Positions 1 to 7,570 of a stretch of 28,366 bases of DNA are shown here, one piece after another. A model generated the notes under the pieces. That model searched no databases and had not been told where the DNA came from. It saw nothing but the letters and a program-made list of their open reading frames with translations. The translations under genes and the position numbers were made by a program. Position 1 is the stretch's first letter. Each line of letters begins with the position of its first letter. The stretch spans positions 1-28,366 of the forward strand of contig JAGRBY010000021.1 of NCBI GenBank assembly GCA_020433835.1. Direction: 5' to 3'. This DNA is from Anaerolineae bacterium. GTDB taxonomy: Bacteria > Chloroflexota > Anaerolineae > 4572-78 > J111.

Positions 1-2088
1 ACCGAAGCTGCCGCCGAAGCCCAACAAGCGGCTCAGGATGCTGCCGCTTCAGCCGAAGAAACCGCGCAAGAGATGGCAACGGCCGCCGAAGAAGCCGCGC
101 AACAAGCCGTCCAAGAAGCCGAAGCTGCGGCTCAAGAAGCAGCGGCTCAGGCAGAACAGGCCGCTCAAGAAGCAGCCGCAGCCGCCGAGCAAGCCGCTCA
201 GGAAGCGCAGGCCGCAGCCGAAGAAGCTCTGGCAGAAGCCGAGGGCGCTGCGGAAGAAGCGGCACAAGCAGCCCAACAGGCCGGACAGGAAGCACTGGCC
301 TCAGTTGAGCAAGCCGGGCAAGCGCTGGCCAATGAGGTGACAGGGTTGGCCTCGACAGCCGCAGGGCTGTTTGCAAGATTAGGTGAACAAGCTAACGCGA
401 CTGAGCAGCATATTTTACTGTCTCAATTTTTTATAAAAATTGGCGGGAAATCTGTGCCGGAACCCCAGATGGAAGAGTTGATGCGTGATATCATCGAGGT
501 GGTTGTTGACAACAGTTTGCATATGCCGGATATGTTTACGCTTCATCTCCATGATAAATCAGTAAAGTGGATCGACTCAGATTTGTTGGCCATTGGTGAG
601 CCGGTTGAGATTGGCGCGAAAGCAGTCGAAAATCAGGGAGAAAATGTCCCCCAAGAGGGCTTGCTCATTAAAGGCGAAATCACCGCCTTAGAGCCGGATT
701 TCACCAATGAGGGAGAGCCGACCTTGATTGTACGAGGCTATGATCGCTTACACCGCTTCCATCGCGGTAAATTTACCCGCACCTATTTGAACATGACCGA
801 CAGCGAAATTGTTGGCAAAATCGCCCAAGAGGTAGGCTTGCAAGCTGAAACCGATCCCACATCGCCGCCGTTTGATTATGTGCTGCAAAACAATCAAACC
901 AACATGGAGTTTCTCCTGGACCGGGCCAAACGTATTGGCTATCAATTATATGTCGAAGATAAAACGCTCCATTTTCATAAAGGGGATAAAGACCAAGGCT
1001 CCGGGCCGGAACTAGAGTGGGGCCGCAATATGACGATTTTCAGGCCAAGGCTGACGGCTGTCCATCAAGCCGATGAGGTTGTGGTTCGGGGTTGGGATCC
1101 TAAGGCCAAAGCAGAGATTGTAGGTCGGGCCACCAACGGCAAACTGAAACCGGAGGTGGGTTTTCCGGAGGCCGGAGGAGAGCTGTCCAAAAGTGCATTT
1201 CAGGCATCGGCTCAGGCAGTTGTGGTGACCTATCCGGTAACATCTCAAGATGAAGCGCAAACAATGGCTCAGGCCTTATGCGATACAATTAGCGGTGATT
1301 TTATTACGGCTGAGGGAACCTGCCTGGGTAATGCCCAACTTAATCCAGGCAAGACCATTACGGTAACGGGGGTTGGCAACAATTTCAACGGAAGTTACTT
1401 TGTAACTTCGGCTATCCACGTTTTTAATACGGAAGTTGGCTATGAAACATCCTTTACCGTTACCGGCCGACAGCCCAATACCTTAATCGATGTCTTAGAG
1501 CCTCAAAATGGGCATCATCGAACCGAAGGGGTGGTGATTGGTTTAGTAACGAATAATAAAGACCCCGAAGGCTTGGGTCGGGTCAAAGTCAAATTTCCGT
1601 GGCTAACTGACAGCGAAGAGAGCACCTGGGCCAGGATATCTTCACCGATGGCCGGTCAAGGCGGCGGGTTCTACTACCTGCCGGAAATTAATGACGAAGT
1701 GCTTTTAGCCTTTGAGCATGGGGATATCAATTACCCTTATATTCTGGGAGCACTCTGGAACGGTAAAGACAAGCCGCCGGGCCAAAAAGACAAAATTGTC
1801 GGTGGCGATGGAAAAGTTAACCACCGCGTTCTTAAATCGCGCAGCGGTCACCATATACTTTTGGATGATACGAGCGGCACCGAAAAAATTGAAATTATCG
1901 ACAGCAGCAGCAGCAACAGTATCGTCATTCAATCTGACAAGCACACCATCGAGGTGACGGCTCAAACCAAAGTTGTTGTTAAAGCGGGGGGACTGTCGAT
2001 TACCCTTGATAACCAAAGTCAATCGATTGAGTTGAGCGGTGGCGGTCGAAAAATGGCGATGCGAAACGGACAAATACAGTTCACATAA
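1..2088 (+). CDS. VgrG-like eCIS spike protein (gp27/gp5 fusion), 5' end outside window
   Basis: This is the central spike and hub of a contractile injection system (Afp8/VgrG family), expected to sit under the tube and carry the PAAR tip. The frame is open from base 1, so the true start lies upstream; 695 residues are visible. Residues 1-125 are almost only Ala, Glu and Gln and contain no Lys or Arg, which predicts a long acidic helix or coiled coil. The gp27-like gpD fold begins near residue 140 (LSQFFIKIGGK) and includes the typical VVDNSLHMPDMFTLHLHD stretch. The gp5 OB-fold lies at about 508-590 (DPEGLGRVKVKFPW, then WARISSPMAGQGGG). The last 90 residues have short alternating beta-strands like the gp5 needle. 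Families and order with the next genes fit an eCIS baseplate. What is unusual is the N-terminal extension: from memory, relatives begin only about 20 residues before the gp27 fold. Family assignment is firm; the role of the extension is unknown. Confidence 0.93.
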   Translation, partial: TEAAAEAQQAAQDAAASAEETAQEMATAAEEAAQQAVQEAEAAAQEAAAQAEQAAQEAAAAAEQAAQEAQAAAEEALAEAEGAAEEAAQAAQQAGQEALASVEQAGQALANEVTGLASTAAGLFARLGEQANATEQHILLSQFFIKIGGKSVPEPQMEELMRDIIEVVVDNSLHMPDMFTLHLHDKSVKWIDSDLLAIGEPVEIGAKAVENQGENVPQEGLLIKGEITALEPDFTNEGEPTLIVRGYDRLHRFHRGKFTRTYLNMTDSEIVGKIAQEVGLQAETDPTSPPFDYVLQNNQTNMEFLLDRAKRIGYQLYVEDKTLHFHKGDKDQGSGPELEWGRNMTIFRPRLTAVHQADEVVVRGWDPKAKAEIVGRATNGKLKPEVGFPEAGGELSKSAFQASAQAVVVTYPVTSQDEAQTMAQALCDTISGDFITAEGTCLGNAQLNPGKTITVTGVGNNFNGSYFVTSAIHVFNTEVGYETSFTVTGRQPNTLIDVLEPQNGHHRTEGVVIGLVTNNKDPEGLGRVKVKFPWLTDSEESTWARISSPMAGQGGGFYYLPEINDEVLLAFEHGDINYPYILGALWNGKDKPPGQKDKIVGGDGKVNHRVLKSRSGHHILLDDTSGTEKIEIIDSSSSNSIVIQSDKHTIEVTAQTKVVVKAGGLSITLDNQSQSIELSGGGRKMAMRNGQIQFT

Positions 2089-2107
2089 ACCGCGTTGGGG
2101 AGATACG

Positions 2108-2824
2108 GTGCCACAAGTCTTAACGACAAACGCTATTATATTATGTCCGCACGGCGGCAAAGGAACCAGCATTCCGACCAGTCCCAAATGGACGGTGAAC
2201 GGGGGAATTGTTTTACTGGAAGGTGACACCGGCACATTAACCTGTCCTTTTGTTTTGTGTCCCTGCGTAGGGTACACCCTAAAATCAATGGGCTTGAATG
2301 CAACCATGGTTGACGGCAGAAAAGTCGTTTTAGCGACCGATTTTAATCAAACCTTTACGGGGCTGCCGTTGATTATTACCGAAACTCATCAAGTAATGGA
2401 TGATACAACGCCGGCTCCGCTGCCCGAAAATCGACCGGCACCACCGCCACCGCCTCAAATGGCCGATATGAACAAACCGGTTGTCATTGCTGTTCCGCCG
2501 GCGCTGGCTTTTAACACGATGACGATGATGCCGGCGACAATAGCTGCAACGTTTACGCTCACGACAGCATTTCCCAAAAATTGGGTTCTGACCCTATTAA
2601 ACGGTGTCGCGAAACTCAATGTTGATCTAACCAACGGGCTGCCGCCGGGCGCTGTGGTCGCTCCACCGGGCGGAAATTGGAGTTCACCCAGTTTGGTAGT
2701 TACACTCACGCTTACCGCCCCTTTTATGGCCGCACTGGGGCCAGGCATGCACCATTTTTTTATGACCGGAGTTAGCCAGCGAGGCTTGTGCGGTTTTGCC
2801 GAAGTAATATTGACTGTTACATAA
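2108..2824 (+). CDS. PAAR-like spike-tip protein with C-terminal beta-domain
   Basis: This is the probable tip of the injection spike, 238 residues. I chose GTG at 2108 because GGGGAG (2097-2102) lies five bases upstream; an in-frame ATG at 2039 would put the start inside the spike gene. Residues 1-110 are Gly- and beta-rich, with a Cys/His cluster (C13, H15, C46, C51, C53) that could bind a metal at the apex, as PAAR proteins do. This is inference, because the exact PAAR motif is not obvious. A proline-rich linker (about 125-140) leads to a second beta-rich domain (about 150-238) that I do not recognise; it may be a cargo or tip extension. The position directly behind the VgrG-like gene and ahead of gp25 supports the call. 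Confidence 0.78.
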   Translation: MPQVLTTNAIILCPHGGKGTSIPTSPKWTVNGGIVLLEGDTGTLTCPFVLCPCVGYTLKSMGLNATMVDGRKVVLATDFNQTFTGLPLIITETHQVMDDTTPAPLPENRPAPPPPPQMADMNKPVVIAVPPALAFNTMTMMPATIAATFTLTTAFPKNWVLTLLNGVAKLNVDLTNGLPPGAVVAPPGGNWSSPSLVVTLTLTAPFMAALGPGMHHFFMTGVSQRGLCGFAEVILTVT

Positions 2825-2832
2825 GGAGCACA

Positions 2833-3252
2833 ATGAAAGATTATCGTCTTAGTCGCGAGTTTTTAGGCCAGGGGCTGGCCTATCCTCTGAAGATGGACCC
2901 CCGTGGCGGTATTGCTTTAGCCAGAGGAGAGCAAGATATCGCCCAGTCGATCAAGATTATTTTATCCACGGCCCCTGGTGAACGGGTAATGCGCCCGGAG
3001 TTTGGCTGTCGCGTGCATGAGTTAGCCTTTGCTCCCCGCAACCCCACTACCGAAGGCTTGTTGATTTATTACGTCGAACAGGCTTTAGGGCGCTGGGAAC
3101 CCCGCATCGTGGTTCAGGAGGTGACCATTCGACCGGATCAGAATGATCGCCATGCCGGAACATGGTTTATTGACATCAAGTATCGTATAAAAGCCACACA
3201 CGACGACCGAAGTATCGTATATCCGTTTTATTTGTTGGGAGAAGAAGAATAG
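2833..3252 (+). CDS. gp25-like baseplate wedge protein (GPW_gp25)
   Basis: This is a 139-residue homologue of T4 gp25/Afp9, a conserved baseplate wedge component that links the baseplate to the first sheath ring. The start at 2833 has AAGGAG at 2823-2828, overlapping the previous stop. Visible family features are the N-terminal GLAYPLKMDPRGG, the LARGEQDIAQSIKIILST segment and the hallmark PGERVMRPEFG turn, followed by a YYVEQAL helix and a basic beta-strand end. Length is normal for the family. It is translationally close to the PAAR-like gene (8 bases between stop and start). The next 69-base gap holds a small hairpin. Confidence 0.94.
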   Translation: MKDYRLSREFLGQGLAYPLKMDPRGGIALARGEQDIAQSIKIILSTAPGERVMRPEFGCRVHELAFAPRNPTTEGLLIYYVEQALGRWEPRIVVQEVTIRPDQNDRHAGTWFIDIKYRIKATHDDRSIVYPFYLLGEEE

Positions 3253-3263
3253 CAATGTAGGGG

Positions 3264-3275
3264 CGAGGCAACTCG
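3264..3275 (+). repeat. Small GNRA-loop hairpin in the gp25-gpJ gap
   Basis: CGAG (3264-3267) pairs with CTCG (3272-3275) across a GCAA tetraloop, within the 69-base gap between the gp25-like and gpJ-like genes. The surrounding bases (GTAGGGGCGAGGC) resemble a GC-rich dispersed repeat that I recall from Chloroflexota intergenic regions. It may be a repeat remnant or a minor processing site. Only the pairing is directly seen. Confidence 0.35.
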
Positions 3276-3321
3276 ACCAAACTTAACGGGTTTTCTTACA
3301 CAACTTAGGGGAGAGTATATT

Positions 3322-5427
3322 ATGGCTTTACCAGAGCCTATTCTGGATGATCTACGGTTTCAAGCAGACTTGGTTGATGAGGCGCGGCGGCGCATTGTGC
3401 AGTACTGCCCTGAATGGACCGACTACAACCTGAGTGATCCGGGCATTACCTTGATTGAACTGTTTGCCTGGATGACAGAGATGACGGTTTATCGGCTGAA
3501 TCGGGTGCCGGAAAAAATTTATATACGGTTTCTGGAACTGTTGGGCATCCAGTTGCGCCCCGCCACCAGTGCCCGAGCCGAGCTAACATTCTGGCTCTCG
3601 ACGCCTTTTCCCATTACGCCCGATGACGATACATCTACTACTATTCCGAAAGGGACGGAGGTGGCCACACGTCGCACGGAAGAAGAGGATGAGGTCATCT
3701 TCACCACAAACGACCGTGCCGTTATTGCTCCGCCTCAGATGCGGTTCCTCTATCAAAGTCGAGAAGTACACAAAAATTATTACACCGATTTGAATCTCAA
3801 ACCCTTTCTTGCCTTTCAACACGATCCCCAACCCGATGATACATTTTACCTGGGGTTTGATGCCGCTCATGATATTCGCGGCTACATTTTGCAGCTTACT
3901 TTTTACTGTCGAGAGACCCAGGCTGTGGGGTTTAGAAGTGCTGATCCGCCTTTAGTATGGGAATATTCCGCCGGAACCGATAGCTGGAAAGAAGTTGTCC
4001 CCAGTGAGCGACCCGGCGAAGAAGATACAACGGATGGGCTAAATAATACAAACGGACGTCTGGTGCTCTATTTGCCATTGGATATGGAGTCTCAAGAAGT
4101 TCATGGTCGCGAAGCTTACTGGCTGCGCTGTCGCTACGAAATTCGGCGTGACGATCAGGGTTACTATACGGAATCGCCTGAGATAAAGAATATCATTGTC
4201 CACGCCTTGGGTATAACAACACCGGGAACACAGGCTGTTATTGTCCAAAATGAAATTTTAGGGCGAAGCAACGGCGAGCCTGGACAAAGTTTTCAGCTTC
4301 AAAATTTTCCACTTCTCGCCTTAGCGGAAGGGGAAACGCTTGAGGTTGAAGAAAAAATAGGTGGGGATACGGTCTATATGCCCTGGCAGGAAGTTGCCGA
4401 TTTTTCCCAGTCCAGCAAGTTCCACGCACACTTCACCCTGGATACCACCAGCGGGCAGATCAAATTTGGGCCAAGCATCCGGCATCGTAACGGAGAAGTT
4501 GTTCAATTTGGACGTATTCCACCCGCCAACCGGACAATTCGGTTTAATCGCTATCGCCACGGCGGCGGGGTTGTCGGCAACGTGCCAATTAACAAATTGC
4601 AAGTGCTAAAAACTAGCATTCCTTACATTGATCGAGTCACCAATTTAAAGCAGGCCACCGGCGGACGCGATCCTGAAAGTTTAGATGAAGCAAAGATCAG
4701 AGCCAAACGCGAGTTACGTGCGCAACGCAGAGCCGTGACGGCTGAAGATTATGAAGATTTAGCCAAAAAAGCGACACGCTACATTGCCAGAGTGAAATGT
4801 AATGTTCCGAGCAGTAAAGACAGCCATCTTATGCCGGGCATGGTCGAAATTCTGGTGGTACCAGATGTGGTGGATGCGTTGCGAGTAGGCGATCTATCAC
4901 AATTGCAGGTAGGCAAGGCGTTGGCTGATGATGTTCGAAAACATCTGGACGATTATCGTCTCCTCACCACGATTTTACGGGTACGAGAGCCAAATTATCT
5001 CGGGGTGCAAATCCATGCCGAAATTGTGCCGCACGAACATAGTCGGCCTGATGCTGTCAGATATCGGGTACTAGAAAGGCTAAAACAGTTTGTTAATTGT
5101 CTTGCAATAGATGGTGATCGAGAACATTTTGACGAGTTGATGACCCCCACCTGGGAAGGTTGGCCGTTTGGTCGCAATTTATACGCCGCCGAAATTTTCT
5201 CACTAATTCAGCGCGTTCCCGGTGTTAAACACGTTCTTGATGTGCAATTATGGCAGCGGCCTGTCGTTCCGGCGGAAGAACTGCCGCTTGACACGGAAGA
5301 AGCTATCAGACGCAACGAAACGTTGTTGACTCCTGTCGAAAAGAAAGGAATTCATGTACCACCCGACACACTACTTTGTTCTCTTACGCATCAAGTGTCC
5401 ATTGCCGAGCTAGAAGCGTATGTCTAA
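3322..5427 (+). CDS. gpJ-like baseplate assembly protein
   Basis: This 701-residue protein belongs to the putative baseplate assembly / Baseplate_J family (P2 gpJ, T4 gp6, Afp11), which forms the baseplate wedge ring around the spike. A strong GGGGAG lies 8 bases before the ATG. The N-terminus has the typical pattern WTDYNLSDPGITLIELFAWM followed by YRLNRVPEK (about residues 32-65). The conserved Baseplate_J core with GGRDPESLDEAK and an AVTAEDYEDLA segment is at about 447-480. A variable region of roughly 350 residues lies between them, as usual for the large Afp11-type proteins. The stop overlaps the start of the gpI-like gene by eight bases, which indicates translational coupling. No anomaly is seen. 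Confidence 0.95.
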   Translation: MALPEPILDDLRFQADLVDEARRRIVQYCPEWTDYNLSDPGITLIELFAWMTEMTVYRLNRVPEKIYIRFLELLGIQLRPATSARAELTFWLSTPFPITPDDDTSTTIPKGTEVATRRTEEEDEVIFTTNDRAVIAPPQMRFLYQSREVHKNYYTDLNLKPFLAFQHDPQPDDTFYLGFDAAHDIRGYILQLTFYCRETQAVGFRSADPPLVWEYSAGTDSWKEVVPSERPGEEDTTDGLNNTNGRLVLYLPLDMESQEVHGREAYWLRCRYEIRRDDQGYYTESPEIKNIIVHALGITTPGTQAVIVQNEILGRSNGEPGQSFQLQNFPLLALAEGETLEVEEKIGGDTVYMPWQEVADFSQSSKFHAHFTLDTTSGQIKFGPSIRHRNGEVVQFGRIPPANRTIRFNRYRHGGGVVGNVPINKLQVLKTSIPYIDRVTNLKQATGGRDPESLDEAKIRAKRELRAQRRAVTAEDYEDLAKKATRYIARVKCNVPSSKDSHLMPGMVEILVVPDVVDALRVGDLSQLQVGKALADDVRKHLDDYRLLTTILRVREPNYLGVQIHAEIVPHEHSRPDAVRYRVLERLKQFVNCLAIDGDREHFDELMTPTWEGWPFGRNLYAAEIFSLIQRVPGVKHVLDVQLWQRPVVPAEELPLDTEEAIRRNETLLTPVEKKGIHVPPDTLLCSLTHQVSIAELEAYV

Positions 5428-6418
5428 CAAAACCGACACAGCCTTGCCCACAACCGAGATTTGTATTGTCGCTGATGCTTATAACCGTTATCCCGGTGAA
5501 AAAGTAGCTTTGACCGTTTTGGTTAATACCAAATGGCGCTTAACAGACCCAACGCTACGTGTAACGCTGTCTCGATACATTATGGTTGACCATGTAGGAG
5601 GGGCCAACCATAACGGGCATCATCCTTATTATGAAAATGGCAGGATTGATAGATGGGTCCACACCCTGGTTTGGGGCATACCCGGAAACGTTGCCGCAGA
5701 CACGCAGTACACCTACCAAATTGACGGAAGAATAGACCCTAACTGTAGAGACATGGATTTAGGGTGTGAAGCTACTTTTATTTCAAAAGATGGACGTATC
5801 ATCGCGCAATCAACCATAGAAATTGTCGTTCGTTCGAAAGGGCAATATTTAAAATATCTGCCGGCCTTTTATGAGCAGGATGACTTTATGGGGCGCTTTC
5901 TCATGCTTTTTGAAAGCTTCCGCAAGCCGATTGAGTCTCAGATTAAGGAGATGGATTATTATTTAGATCCCGGCCTGGCCCCCACTGAGCTTTTACCCTG
6001 GCTGGCAACCTGGCTCGATTTGGAAATTACAGAAGCGTGGGCTGAAGATCGCTACAGAGAACTCATACGGTGGGCTATTGCCCTTCACCAGAAGCGAGGA
6101 ACAAAGTGGGCTTTGCAAAAACACCTAGAGATTTATACCGGCCGGCAAGCCATTATTACCGAAAAACGCCTAACAAACTTTGTTTTAGGCGATAAGGCCA
6201 AGCTCGACTCAGGCGTAGCCCTGGGGCCGGGAAACAGTCCACACACATTTATAGTCACTTTATATCTGTCACCGCTCGACATTGATGACGAGGCGGAAAG
6301 AGTTCGCCAGGAAAAAATACGCCGACACACCATCGAGTCGATTATCGACATGCAAAAACCGGCGCATACCGTCTACGTACTTAATCTTGAGACGGTGACG
6401 GAAAATGATAGAGGGTAA
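5420..6418 (+). CDS. gpI-like phage tail protein with N-terminal beta-domain
   Basis: This 332-residue tail protein is of the P2 gpI/Afp12 type, a baseplate component at the edge of the wedge where fibres attach. The C-terminal two thirds (about 145-330) shows the family pattern: YLPAFYEQDDFMGRFL, then ELLPWLATWLDLE, RYRELIRWAIALHQKRGT and a final PAHTVYVLN strand. Residues 8-140 form an additional beta-rich domain with an AYNRYPGEKVALTVLVNT start, absent from minimal gpI proteins. The start overlaps the gpJ stop by eight bases. A short spacer (7 bases from its stop) leads to the DUF4159 protein. Confidence 0.9.
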   Translation: MSNKTDTALPTTEICIVADAYNRYPGEKVALTVLVNTKWRLTDPTLRVTLSRYIMVDHVGGANHNGHHPYYENGRIDRWVHTLVWGIPGNVAADTQYTYQIDGRIDPNCRDMDLGCEATFISKDGRIIAQSTIEIVVRSKGQYLKYLPAFYEQDDFMGRFLMLFESFRKPIESQIKEMDYYLDPGLAPTELLPWLATWLDLEITEAWAEDRYRELIRWAIALHQKRGTKWALQKHLEIYTGRQAIITEKRLTNFVLGDKAKLDSGVALGPGNSPHTFIVTLYLSPLDIDDEAERVRQEKIRRHTIESIIDMQKPAHTVYVLNLETVTENDRG

Positions 6419-6425
6419 AACTGTG

Positions 6426-7547
6426 ATGTTGCAGGAACTTATAAAAAATTTACCAAGTAAACGGATCAAACCATCGCCGGGATTGGCCATCACGGCTGAT
6501 GTTTGGGAAGAGGCACACCAGTATCATCGTCAAAATCAAGGCTATTTAACGCTTCTTAGCCAGGGAGCAGGCATTTTGGCCGGGTTGGATGTTATCGCTA
6601 GCGATCCGGCGGATACGTCGGTTTATATTTTACCCGGTATCGCCATTGATCAGGCGGGGCAGATCATTATTTTGTCGCAACCCATCGCCTATGATATTGG
6701 ACAAGATATTGAGGGCCGCATTCATTTGGTAATTAGCTATAGTGAAAGCCGCCCCAGGGCAGAAAACGGTGATCACCAAGAGGGCAATCCGCTTTATATT
6801 CAGGCAGAATTCTCCATTACAGCTCAAACCTCGCTGCCGGACGAACCGCACGTTGAGCTAGCGCGTATTTGGCGCACCAGTCGGGACACATACTTCAAAG
6901 ATGCGCCAATTCCATCCATACCCGGCCCCAACGAAATCGATCTGCGTTTTCGCCGGGAGGTTGGCGCACCACCGGAAGTCAGTATTGCTGTAAGTTATCT
7001 GGGCGATGTTGCAAACAAAAAATATGGTCAGGGAATGAGTTTTTTGGCACAAATGGTTAATCATCTGGGTCACAATCATGTACGGGTAGATGATGATGTA
7101 CAGATTGGACCGGAGCTGCTCACCAAGTCGCTTGTTTATCTGGTGGGGCAGGGCAGCTTTGAAATGGATGAAAACGAGATGACCGGACTGCGCAACTACG
7201 TCCGCCGCAAACGAGGGACATTGCTGTTAGAAAGTTTGGATGCTGAGGCTGAAGAAGCCTTCTACCGATTTTTGCGAAAGAAAGAACTTGAGGTGAATGA
7301 TCTTTACTCTGGTCATCCCATACTCACCCAACCCTATCTCTTTTCATCACCACCCGATGGTTTTGAAACAGATGGCGATACACGCCTGCTCGTGGGCGAC
7401 GGTATCATCTTAAGTACTTATAACTATGGCTTACTGTGGCAAGGTGAGCGTCGCGGTGGAGCAGCATCTCGTAATGAGATTCGAACAGCAATGGAGTGGG
7501 GCAGCAATATTATTGCCTATGCTGCCAGCCGTCAACAAACTAACTAA
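6426..7547 (+). CDS. eCIS-associated protein with C-terminal DUF4159 domain
   Basis: About 373 residues. I chose ATG at 6426; GTG 6423 is seven bases after GAGGG (6411-6415), and an in-frame ATG at 6405 would overlap the upstream gene by 14 bases, so the start is uncertain by a few codons. The N-terminal part (about 20-200) has a helical start, a GAGILAGLDV turn and repeated beta-strands ending in a SVYILPGIAIDQAGQIIIL segment, which is tail-fibre-like in style. The C-terminal part (about 225-370) matches DUF4159: SLVYLVGQGSFEMDENE, then LRNYVRRKRGTLLLES, and a terminal AMEWGSNIIAYA. DUF4159 has a Rossmann-like glutamine-amidotransferase-type fold in other proteins; its role in a tail machine is unknown. 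It is the last clearly baseplate-linked gene of this segment. Confidence 0.75.
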   Translation: MLQELIKNLPSKRIKPSPGLAITADVWEEAHQYHRQNQGYLTLLSQGAGILAGLDVIASDPADTSVYILPGIAIDQAGQIIILSQPIAYDIGQDIEGRIHLVISYSESRPRAENGDHQEGNPLYIQAEFSITAQTSLPDEPHVELARIWRTSRDTYFKDAPIPSIPGPNEIDLRFRREVGAPPEVSIAVSYLGDVANKKYGQGMSFLAQMVNHLGHNHVRVDDDVQIGPELLTKSLVYLVGQGSFEMDENEMTGLRNYVRRKRGTLLLESLDAEAEEAFYRFLRKKELEVNDLYSGHPILTQPYLFSSPPDGFETDGDTRLLVGDGIILSTYNYGLLWQGERRGGAASRNEIRTAMEWGSNIIAYAASRQQTN

Positions 7548-7570
7548 CTTTTTGAATTTTGGATTAACGT

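Noticed and set aside
38..340. Lys/Pro/Arg-rich 100-residue frame resembling a histone-like protein
   Set aside because: It is the +1 shadow of the GCC-GAA-CAA repeats of the spike gene, whose frame is open and continues into a clear gp27 fold.
1705..2307. 200-residue frame on the - strand across the spike/PAAR boundary
   Set aside because: It is antisense to two well-supported genes, with no ribosome site and no recognisable domain.
1..7547. Type VI secretion system or complete prophage
   Set aside because: No T6SS membrane-complex genes (TssJLM), capsid, terminase or lysis genes are seen; the baseplate gene set and large downstream surface genes fit an eCIS better. Upstream genes are outside the window, so this is not absolute.
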